Notes under the pieces: model-generated
Databases searched by the model: none
What the model was told of the DNA's origin: nothing
What the model saw: the letters and a program-made list of their open reading frames with translations, nothing else
Shown: piece by piece, positions 14,302 to 24,200 of the stretch
Numbering within the stretch: position 1 is the first letter of the stretch
How the letters are laid out: each line of letters begins with the position of its first letter
NCBI GenBank assembly: GCA_900318245.1
Contig: ONJT01000010.1
Span: forward strand, 1 to 59,785
Length of the DNA: 59,785 nt
DNA from: an uncultured Bacteroidales bacterium
GTDB lineage: Bacteria > Bacteroidota > Bacteroidia > Bacteroidales > Paludibacteraceae
Direction of reading: 5' to 3'
Made by a program: the position numbers and the translations under genes

Positions 14302-17300
14302 ATGGCAATCTATAAAACAGCGATACAAAAACCCGTAACAACTGCCCTGATCTTTGTGGCGGTTATTATCGTGGGTATCTACAGCTTCATCAAGCTGCCG
14401 ATAGATATGTTCCCGCAGATGGATCCTCCGTATATCACGGTGATGACTACCTATCCGGGCGCATCGGCATCGGAGATGGAGACGAATGTGACCAAGTACA
14501 TGGAGAATGCTTTGACCTCTGTGGACCACCTCAAGCATATCACCTCGCAATCGAAAGATAACATGTCGATGGTGATGTTGGAGTTAGAGTGGGGTGCCAA
14601 CATGGACGAAGCAGTGAATGACGTGCGCTCGTACGTCGATATGACAAAGAGTAACCTGCCGGATAACTGCGGTACGCCGATGATCTTCAAACTCTCGACA
14701 TCCGCCATGCCGGTAGCGCAATACTCTATAACAGCCGATGAGACGTACGCGGGTCTGGATAAGATCATGAATGACGAGGTCATTCCGCAATTGAACCAGA
14801 TTGACGGTATCGGAAATATCTCGTTGTCGGGTGCGCCGGATCGCTATGTATATATCAATATCGACCAGGAGAAACTCGATGCGTACGGATTGACGATTGA
14901 GCAGGTAGGTCAAGTGGTGCAAGCCAACAACCTCAACCTCTCGTCGGGAACCATCAAGATGCCGCAAGAGCAGTACCAGATGCAGGTCCGTTCGGAGTAT
15001 ATCGAGAGTTCGGAGATCGAGGACTTGATGGTAACGATGACGCCGCAAGGCCAGCAGGTCTTCATTCGCGATATCGCAACTGTCAAGGATACAATCAAGG
15101 ACCTGTCGTTGGATGAGAAGACTAACGGACGTGAAGCCGTTCGTCTGATTATTGCCAAGCAGACAGGTGCCAACACCGTCAAGATCTGTAAAGATGTCCG
15201 TGAAGAGTTGGCGAAGATCCAAAAACAATTGCCGTCCGATGTGAAGATAGAGAAAATCTACGACCTGAGTGATACCATCCAGAACTCTATCAACTCACTG
15301 GAGGAGTCTGTGATGTACGCCCTTTTGTTCGTGGTGCTGGTGGTGCTCTTCTTCTTGGGCAAATGGCGCGCGACGCTGATCATCGGTATCACGATTCCTA
15401 TCGCGTTGATCGTAGCGTTCATATACTTGGGCGTTGCTGATTCGTCGTTGAACATCATCTCGCTCTGTTCGTTGACCATTGCTATCGGTATGGTGGTGGA
15501 CGATGCGATTGTGGTGCTGGAGAACATCACCCGTCACGTAGAGCGTGGCGAAGATCCGCATGAGGCGGCTATCTATGCGACGAACGAGGTATGGGTATCC
15601 GTTATCGCGACGACCTTGGTGCTCGTAGCCGTATTCGTTCCTCTAACGATGCTGAACGGTATGGCGGGTATTATGTTCCATGAGTTAGGATGGATCGTGA
15701 CGGTCGTTTGCTGTACATCTACGCTTGTCGCTATCTCATTAACGCCGATGCTCTGCTCCAAGCTGTTGAAAGCAAAGAAAGTGCATGTAGATGAAGAAGG
15801 AAACCTGGTTGATGACGAAGCAGACAAGAAGAGTTGGTACGACCGTACCGTAGTGCGCATGCTTGATACGATCGATATGTATTATGCGCGCTCCCTCGGT
15901 TGGTGCCTCAAACATAAGGCGCTTACTATTCTTATCATCTTCGGTACATTCATCCTCTCGCTCCTGCCTGTTATCACAGGTCGTATCGGTACGGACTTTA
16001 TGCAAGAACAGGATAACGGACGTTTGTCTGTGACCGTGAAACTGCAGCGTGGTACGCGTATCGAAGAGACATTGAAGACAGCGCGTCAATTAGAGACGCG
16101 TTTCATGGTGCTTGTTCCGGAGATAGAGTTGATCAACACCTCCGCAGGTTCTAATGACGATGCTACCATAGCGGCGTTGTTCTCGAGCACGATGAACAAC
16201 AAGATATCCATGACCGTACGACTGCCGAAGAAATGGGAGCGTGACAAGACGGTATGGGAGATCGCAGAGATTCTCCGTCAAGAGATGGCGCGTTATCCGG
16301 AGATTGTTGAATACCAATGTCAAGTGGCTTCTAACGGCCCGGGCGGAGGTGGCGGTAATACCGTGAACGTGGAGATCTACGGATATGATTTCGACAAGAC
16401 GAGCCAACTCGCGGAGCAGACGCGCCGCTTATGCATGGCATTGCCCGGAGCGCGCGACGTCAATATCAGCCGTGAGGATGATCGTCCGGATATCAAGATT
16501 ACCGTGGATAAAGAGAAAGCTTCGCGCTTAGGATTGAGTTCGGCTACTATCTCTACCTATCTGCGTAACCGCGTAGCGGGTATGAACTGCGGCTATCTGA
16601 AAGACGATGGCTCGGAGCATGATATCGTAGTGCGTTTGCAAGAGGAAGACCGTAACTCGATCTCCGATATCTTGGATCTCACGATTCCGACACCTACGGG
16701 AAAGAAAGTGAAGTTGAGCGAAGTCGCTTCAATCGGTGAGTATTGGGCTCCGCCTACCATTGAGCGTAAGAGCCGTCAACGTATCGTAACGGTTAAAGTA
16801 ACGCCGTATAATACCTCTTTAGGAGAACTCGCCGGCCAGATTGAAGCGAGTGTATTGCCTCAATTGGATCTTCCTGTCGGTTATAGTACGCACCTTGCCG
16901 GTAACTACGAAGACCAGCAAGAGACCTTCGGCGATATGATCTTGCTGATGGCATTGATCATCCTGCTCGTATATATCACCATGGCTTCGCAGTTTGAGAG
17001 CCTGCGTATGCCGGCGATCATCATGCTGACCATTATTCCGGCCTTTACGGGTGTGATCCTTGCGTTGTGGATAACGGGACGTTCACTTGATATGATCGGT
17101 GCGCTGGGCGTGGTTCTGCTCGTAGGTATCGTAGTGAAGAACGGTATCGTGCTCGTGGATTATATCAATCTGATGCGTGAGCGCGGATATGAGTTGAATA
17201 AGGCTATCACGATGTCCGGCCGTAGCCGTATCCGCCCGATTCTTATGACCGCATTTACGACCATCCTCGGTATGGTGCCGATGGCAGTGTCGAGTGGTGA

Positions 17301-17493
17301 AGGTGCGGAGATGTGGCAACCGCTCGGTATCGTTGTGATCGGCGGTTTGACGGTTTCTACCTTCCTGACGCTGTATCTGGTGCCTGTGTTGTACGGATCG
17401 ATGACCAAGCACGGCGACCGCGATAAGCAAGAGGCGCTCCGCAAGAAATTCATCTTTATGGACATTAAGGTAAAGAAGGAGGAAAAGGCATGA
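14302..17493 (+). CDS. RND-family efflux pump permease (HAE1 type)
   Basis: A 1063-residue inner-membrane proton-driven exporter of the AcrB kind. Twelve membrane segments are expected: one near the N-terminus (PVTTALIFVAVIIVGIYSFI), then groups after each large periplasmic loop. The TM4 motif IGMVVDDAIVVLENI carries the two Asp needed for proton relay, and TM10-12 include VVLLVGIVVKNGIVLVDYI. HAE1 membership points to amphiphilic drugs or bile-like compounds rather than metals. The final residues overlap the next gene by four bases (ATGA), so that small gene is likely translationally coupled. Confidence 0.94.
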   Translation: MAIYKTAIQKPVTTALIFVAVIIVGIYSFIKLPIDMFPQMDPPYITVMTTYPGASASEMETNVTKYMENALTSVDHLKHITSQSKDNMSMVMLELEWGANMDEAVNDVRSYVDMTKSNLPDNCGTPMIFKLSTSAMPVAQYSITADETYAGLDKIMNDEVIPQLNQIDGIGNISLSGAPDRYVYINIDQEKLDAYGLTIEQVGQVVQANNLNLSSGTIKMPQEQYQMQVRSEYIESSEIEDLMVTMTPQGQQVFIRDIATVKDTIKDLSLDEKTNGREAVRLIIAKQTGANTVKICKDVREELAKIQKQLPSDVKIEKIYDLSDTIQNSINSLEESVMYALLFVVLVVLFFLGKWRATLIIGITIPIALIVAFIYLGVADSSLNIISLCSLTIAIGMVVDDAIVVLENITRHVERGEDPHEAAIYATNEVWVSVIATTLVLVAVFVPLTMLNGMAGIMFHELGWIVTVVCCTSTLVAISLTPMLCSKLLKAKKVHVDEEGNLVDDEADKKSWYDRTVVRMLDTIDMYYARSLGWCLKHKALTILIIFGTFILSLLPVITGRIGTDFMQEQDNGRLSVTVKLQRGTRIEETLKTARQLETRFMVLVPEIELINTSAGSNDDATIAALFSSTMNNKISMTVRLPKKWERDKTVWEIAEILRQEMARYPEIVEYQCQVASNGPGGGGGNTVNVEIYGYDFDKTSQLAEQTRRLCMALPGARDVNISREDDRPDIKITVDKEKASRLGLSSATISTYLRNRVAGMNCGYLKDDGSEHDIVVRLQEEDRNSISDILDLTIPTPTGKKVKLSEVASIGEYWAPPTIERKSRQRIVTVKVTPYNTSLGELAGQIEASVLPQLDLPVGYSTHLAGNYEDQQETFGDMILLMALIILLVYITMASQFESLRMPAIIMLTIIPAFTGVILALWITGRSLDMIGALGVVLLVGIVVKNGIVLVDYINLMRERGYELNKAITMSGRSRIRPILMTAFTTILGMVPMAVSSGEGAEMWQPLGIVVIGGLTVSTFLTLYLVPVLYGSMTKHGDRDKQEALRKKFIFMDIKVKKEEKA

Positions 17494-17783
17494 AAAGCGT
17501 AATGATTGTTTTCAACCAGGCCAATACGGGCCGTGTGGAATATATGTTAGACGTACTGGGCATCAAAGGATTCACGTTCTTTGAGCAAGTACAGGGTCGT
17601 GGTACCAACGGCGGCGAACCCCGCCGTGGTACACACGCATGGCCCGAGATGAACTCGTGCGTCATCACCATCGTAGAGGATGAGCAAATGGCTCCGCTGC
17701 TGGAGGCAGTGAAGAAACTCGACTTACGCAATGAGGAAGTGGGAGTGCGCGCGTTCGTGTGGGATATCGTCGCTACGGTTTAG
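17490..17783 (+). CDS. PII-like small protein coupled to the RND pump
   Basis: A 97-residue protein with the size and beta-alpha-beta pattern of PII-like sensors: an N-terminal strand MKSVMIVFNQANTGRVEYML, a flexible loop rich in Gly and Arg (QGRGTNGGEPRRGTH) where PII proteins carry the T-loop, and a strand SCVITIVEDEQMAPLLEAV. Start overlaps the pump stop as ATGA. Members of this group sit in RND operons of Bacteroidales; I infer a sensor or modulator of the pump. Its 3' end overlaps the opposing NadR-like gene by four bases. Confidence 0.65.
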   Translation: MKSVMIVFNQANTGRVEYMLDVLGIKGFTFFEQVQGRGTNGGEPRRGTHAWPEMNSCVITIVEDEQMAPLLEAVKKLDLRNEEVGVRAFVWDIVATV

Positions 17784-18241
17784 ACGTGGCGAATGATATA
17801 ATACGGAATATCCAGCGCCTGTACCTCTGCTTCGTAACGATCGAAGAGTTCTTTACGAATCGCATCCGAACCATTGGAGCGGGCAGGGTCGGGCACCCAG
17901 GCAATATCCGGATAGGTCAATAGGTAAACATCCATCGGAAAACGGTGGATGTTTTCGTTTAACCATTCCGGTACGCGCCCGAAGGCATAGTCGAACCATA
18001 CCTTCGTCACGATTAACTCCGTGTCGAAGAAGTATAGGCTAGAGCTTAGATTCTCCAGTTCTTCAATCTGGTGTTTGGCTATGGCGCATAGTTCATCGAA
18101 AGTGACTTCGGTAGTCCCTTTTTGCTCTACGTATTCGCGGGCATATTCGGGGATAAGCACGCCGCTATAGCGCTTCGCTAAATAGCGCGCCAGCGTACTC
18201 TTGCCGCTAGACTCGGGTCCTATGATACCAACTTTATACAC
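17780..18241 (-). CDS. NadR-like nicotinamide riboside kinase-type P-loop protein
   Basis: A 153-residue P-loop kinase related to the C-terminal domain of NadR. Walker A is GPESSGKST (8-16); PEYAREYVEQKG and the acidic FFDTELIVTKVWFDYAFG follow the NadR kinase pattern, with a lid-like region around YPDIAWVPDPAR. The stand-alone kinase would phosphorylate nicotinamide riboside for NAD salvage, but this is by family only. It is the last gene of the ruvA-sprA unit, three bases after sprA, and converges on the PII-like gene with no room for a terminator. Confidence 0.75.
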   Translation of the reverse strand: MYKVGIIGPESSGKSTLARYLAKRYSGVLIPEYAREYVEQKGTTEVTFDELCAIAKHQIEELENLSSSLYFFDTELIVTKVWFDYAFGRVPEWLNENIHRFPMDVYLLTYPDIAWVPDPARSNGSDAIRKELFDRYEAEVQALDIPYYIIRHV

Positions 18242-18244
18242 CGG

Positions 18245-21200
18245 TTAGCGCGTGAGCATCAGTTTGATATTGAGACCGATATTATCTGTCTTAACAGGGT
18301 AGGAGGACGAGATAAGCGGCGTGGTACCTTGATGGTCGTAGAAGAGTTGCAGATTGATCTTCTGACTCAGTACATAGTCGGCCGAGATCTTGATAGCAAA
18401 GACTTTGTTACCGGACGAAGCCTGCGTGATTCCTTCGTCAATCTTACGGAGCAGCATCTTCACGTCTTTGTACGACAGATCGACTTGTATCTTGAGATCG
18501 TTGCTTACTTTCTTTTGTACGCCGTCTTTGTTCTTAGTGATGAAGTTGAGGTTCTTAATCGTATAACCGCCTCCGATGACGAATTCATCGGTATGCCCCT
18601 CGGTCAATTGTACGCTCGTGATGTTGAGCGCGAGGTTACGCTGCTTGCGGTACTCGGCTTTCACGGAGAGGGAGTTCTTCATCGTGAGGTTCACACCGAT
18701 AAGCGGCGAGAAGGCTTCGGTAAGGGTGACGTTGCTGATGTCGTATGCAGACGAAGGCATAGGCGAGTCAGTAGACACATTACGAACGAAGCCGACTTGC
18801 GTGTTGTTATCCTCACAGCCTACCCAGGTAGAGAACGAGCCATAGGAACCGATGGAATACTTACAAGTATACGCATGCGTGAGGGTAACCGATTTGAAGT
18901 GATCTTTCATCCACGGCAGTTTGCCTAAACCGTCGTACGTGAGGGACCAGTTCGGTATGATCTTAAGGATACTCAAGAAGGGGTTAAGGCCGATGGTGCG
19001 CGGGTTCTGACCCGTGTATGCAGCGAGGAAGGCAGGCACTAAGACGTCTGCCGACGTGGAGCTGACGCGCCCGTGCTTGTTCGGGTCGTACTTCGTCCCG
19101 GCCGGTATATCCTTCATGAATCCTTTACTCGGGAGCGTGATACCGGTATATTGGTCTTGCACGCGGGCATGCAGGATTGCGCGGTACTCCAAGAATCGGT
19201 CATATGTCGCGTTGGCGAAGTTAGCTTCTTGCGGTCCCACCGGTGCAAACATCGTTCCGATAGCGCACTGCGTGATGTTAAACGAACCCGTCACCATCTC
19301 TTGCGGATCATCGAAGGTGTAGATGATCGAACTCGATTGCGCGAAATAGCGCTTACCGTTCAGTTGTATCTTGAGACCCGGCAGGGGCTCGAGTGTCAGT
19401 TTGACATCGAAGTCCGAGGTGTGCGCGCGGATGGCAGGCTGCACGACAGAGGTGTCGCCGGATAACCAGCCGTTCTCTTTCGCGCGCTCGATCATGTTCG
19501 CCGGTATGAAACCGAAGGCGAAGTCATAACCCGGTGCCCAGATTCCGTTCACTTTACATTGTCCCATGAAGCCCGCTTCGGGTTCGAAGCCCGGAATGGT
19601 CATAGAGTTCGTCTCGCGATAGGTAACTTGCAGGCGGCGTACCATTGTACCGAGGTAAGCAAACATATCGCCTGTGATCTGTGCCGGCGTACGCTCGTTC
19701 GGGTCGCGTGTAGCAACCGTAATCGTCGCATTGGCGCAATCGGCCTTCGGCGTGATAGTCACTTTGGTATTGCCGTCCGGACGGAAGGATACAGGGACCG
19801 CTTTGCCGGTAGAGTCGGCTACGCTGACGGTGAGTAACTCCGTATTCAGACGGTGGGTTACTTCGAGCGGCTCGCCTTTCTTGAGCGCTACGGTCTGGGT
19901 ATAGTTCTTCGGCTTGAAGTTACGTTTGGTATTCCGACCGGTATAGCGCTGCGTCATTTGCTTCCAGTATTTGGATTTGCCGTACCAGGTCTCGAAGTTG
20001 ATACCTCCGTCTACTTGCCATGATTGCATCGAACTGATGGTGTTACCGCGGTTGATGCCATTGGATGAAGAGGCGGTGCGGTTCCAGTTATAGTTGGCGT
20101 TATAGGAAGCATTCGCGGTGAGCGGGTCGAGATACGGGATGCGGTTGAACGGCACATTCCAACTGGCGGTGAAGATCTGCTGGTATGCGTATGCATGGCC
20201 AAAGCGCGCCAGCGAACGCTGGATGGTGTCGCGCCATGCCTCGTAATGATCGTGGTTGAACTCCGGATCGAAATAGCGATCGATTAATATCTCCGGCGTA
20301 TATTTACCTTCATCGATGATGGCGTTCATCGCTGATTGGAAGGTGAACTTCAGGTTCTTCGTCAGGTCGTATTTGATATCTACGTTACGATCCCAGGTGA
20401 AGTCCTTGCTATAGGTCAGGTCCATCGCTTGGGCCGAAGAACCGGCGAGGTCGCGCATCTTCATGTGGCTGAAGGTACGGTGCATGTTCATGCGGAAGGC
20501 CCAGGATTGCGGGAGATAGTAGAAATTCATCTCTTTGAGGACCTTCACGTTCTGCACTTTCTCTACTTTGCTGAACGGTTCCCAAGGCTTGGGATTGAAG
20601 TTATACGCATACTGGAATGAACCCTTATGGTCGGTGTTGTAGTTGGTCTCCATCTCCGGTGAGTGCTCCGCTTGCTTGTTGTACGAAGCCGAGAGCGAGA
20701 AGTTCGCCGGGTCGTAGAACATGTCGCGTTTCTTGGAGTGGATATCCACTTTGAAGTTCGACAAGGAGAAGGACGTGGACTCGTGTACCGTCGAGGTCAA
20801 AGCTTTGACGGAGTCACGATCCGATTTCTTCTCATAGGTGCTCAGGGTCTCCGCTAACTTCACGTCGGTATCGAGCGGGTCATAGTCCGGCGTAGTAGTC
20901 TCTTTGCTATAGGAGACGTAGAGCGGAATCTGCAGTTTGGCTTTCTCCGGGAAGAGTCGTCCGGCTTCCATGGCTGCGCTGACGGATATCTGGTAGAAAT
21001 TATCCATGTTGCGGTCGAGCACGTTGGCTTCGATAGATCCGTATCCGGCGGTCTCCAATCGTCCGGCTACGTTCACTTGCGCGATATCGCTGATAGCCAA
21101 TGCTGCATTCGCCATAGCGGCCACACCGCCCTGCTCGTTGAATTGGCTGAGACGTAACTCATCGACCCAGACCTCTCCGGAAACGTCGTGCTGGCCGTTG

Positions 21201-24200
21201 TTACGCACACCGATCATGATGGACGCTACATCTTCGAGTGTCGGGTTACCCATAACGGTGATCTTGTTCTGCGGATGACCGGATTCTTCGTCGTATACGA
21301 TGTATGGGATGGTGTTGCTTACCCCTGCGGTTCCTGCCCGTTTGGCTTTGTTACGCGCCAGCTTGGCATCCGTCAGCACTTTGAGCGCGAAGTTGAACAT
21401 GTTCGCATCCGGCCAAACGAGTCGGCGATCCGCTTCGGAGTTGTTATTATACAATCCCGGCGCAGTGAGGTGCAGCGGAATCTCGTACTCGTAGTAGTTA
21501 TTCTTAAGGTCCGTACCCAGACGGATGAAGCAAGAGAGGTCGCCGTCTTTGAGATTCGGGTCAAGGGCAGTGACTTGCTCCGCATGAACAAACATCTGGA
21601 GGTTCTTGTATTGGCGCATGTCGTAGACGGTGTTCTTGTACATCGCGCGGGCATCGTGCGGACTGAGGTTGGTGACACGCAACACCATCGATTGCTCATT
21701 CTGCGCGATGAGTTGGGCCTGTCCCGGGTCTGTCTGACGACTCACGCCAGGAGGAAGCACATAGTTGACCGGCGTACGAGTGCTGTTTTCTTCGATATTC
21801 ACAGCCTGCACGTCAATAGAAGCGCCTGTGTTGACAGGAATACCTACCGGCGCTAAGTCACGCGTGTACTGACGCCATTCGCCGCGAACGAGATCCATCG
21901 TCGCGAAACGCAGATAGGTATCATGCGCAAAGCCCGTGAGGAAGATACGCATGAAGCGGATGGATTTCCAGTTGCGGATGCCGTTGATCTTTTCTACCGT
22001 AGCGCTGTCTCCGCGAAGAGGAATCTTGAACTGATACCATGTTACATTGACCGTTTCGCCGTTACGCAGGGTGACCGCGCGAACCTTTTTCTCCGTGATA
22101 TGCTGTTTGCCGACCTCTAACATGTCGGGGCGGAGCAGCACTTTATACTGGTAGTATTTCTCGTATTCGTTCAGCGTGTTATCGAGGTTGACATCTTCGA
22201 TATCCGGTTGCATGGTAGCAGCAGTACCGTAACTCTCCGTCTGTTGCTCGGTTGCGGGGGAGTTGCCTTGAGGACCGTTGAAGTGCTTGTAACGGTCGAG
22301 GATGCTCACCTCCTGCTCATCGAAGTCTGTACCACGATAGAAATGGTAGTTATCGCCGGCAGGGTCATTTAGCGGCGAGAAAACGTCATTCTTCCATTTC
22401 TCGAGTACAAACGGATTGACTTTTTTGGTCAGTTCTTCCACAAAGGTCTTGTAGGCCGGCCAGTTGTGCTCTTGCTCATCATTCAAACCATTGAGACCGA
22501 CGTCTTGCATAGGGCGCGAACCGGGTTCGTTGCTAAAGGCAACCACCGTACTCGTCGTACGCGGAACGTAACCCCAAATGGTGGAGTCCACACGACCTTG
22601 GTCAGCCGGCGAGACGGGCAGACCATGCTCGAAGGCTTTCTTTCCGTCGTGGAGCACGTCCTCGCTGATGTCACCGAGGTTGATGTACATTTCGCCGTTG
22701 TAGTCGAGTTCGTGTCCTGGGTTAGTAAGGGCCGGATCCATCAGCCAGAACTGGATATACTCGATGTTCGCTTTCTCGAAATCCGTATTATCCATGCGGC
22801 GCATCATACCGCCCCAGCGTTGTTTCGGGTTGAGCATCTTACCATCCGCTCCGATCTCATCCGGCGCGATGTTATATTGTCCGCGCTCCTCAGGATAGAA
22901 GGCGAGGTTGAGCACCGGTAACTTGGTGTCCACGTTGCTGGCTTCCTGGCGATTCGGGTATATCTCGTCTTGGTACACAATACGTGTACGGTGGTCGCTG
23001 AGGGCAGCCAAGTCGTTGCGAATATGCGCAGGCGTGTTTGTTTGCGGATAGCCGAAGATAGGATCGACAGTATACCATGCCATGTGAGCACGGTTCTTAT
23101 TGTACGAGATGTCGTATGCCCTCGACTCCGCGAACTTAGCCGGCGTAGAGGCTAAGAACCAATAGGTCGGGTAATGAACGTCTATGTTCGTAGTAGTGTT
23201 CTCGAAGTCATCGATGTATGCTGTTCCCACAGAACCAACGTCATTGGTATGACCCGGGATGAGGTGCGCAAACTCGGCGTTGATAGAGAAGGTCGAAGGA
23301 GCGGTCGCTGTGATCCATGGGATCTTATCGATGGCATTGGTAAGCCACTGCATCTCGGTCTTCCAACTACCGTTCACACCCCAGATGGTGTTCGCCAGCG
23401 GTTCAGCACCCGTGTTGACTTTTGTAGTGAGCGGACGCTCGCGCAAGTGCATGATGGTACCGCCGATGACTAGGTCTTTAGAGAACTCATACTCAAGGTG
23501 AGCGCCGAAGAGCGACTTACGCTGCATAGAGAACGTGCTCTGGTTCTCCAGTTTGACATCTACGTTTGTGCCGGACTCCAGGATGGAGGTGTTAAGAATG
23601 GTAACCGTTCCCATGGTGTAGTCCACGGTGTAGTCGACATTCTCTACGAGGGTAGCACCTCCGGCGGTGACGGTGACACTTCCGCGCGGGATATTCATCG
23701 CGCCGAGGCGTATCTCGCTGCTGTTGGTGCCTTTGTACTTACCGGTGAGGCGGAATTTGTTTTTCTCCGTCATCTCTTGTGCGACTACTAAGGTAGAGTC
23801 GTAGAGTTCCGGGAAGCAGTACTTGCTTACCAAGCGCGGATCGTTATTCAGCACACTCGCCAAGTGGGAACCGAAAGGCTCCAGCACCGGGAAGATGATT
23901 CGGCCGGAGGAGGAATAGACGGTGAGTCCTTCGATGTAGTCGAATCGTCCATCGGGGCTGGCGTTATGCTTCTGATCCAAACGGTCGAGATTCATCACGC
24001 GAAGCAACTGCTTACCATTGACAGGACCTTCGTCTAAGTATTGCATGTCCGTACCGACGGAGTCGTTACGGTAGGTGACGTAGAGTTCGAATTTCTCTTG
24101 TGAGAGACTTGTTGCGCCCAGCGAGTAGATATTCTTCATCATGAGGTCCCATGTGCCGCGGTGCTTCTCGCCGGGCGCATTGGCGCTGGACTTCAGCATT

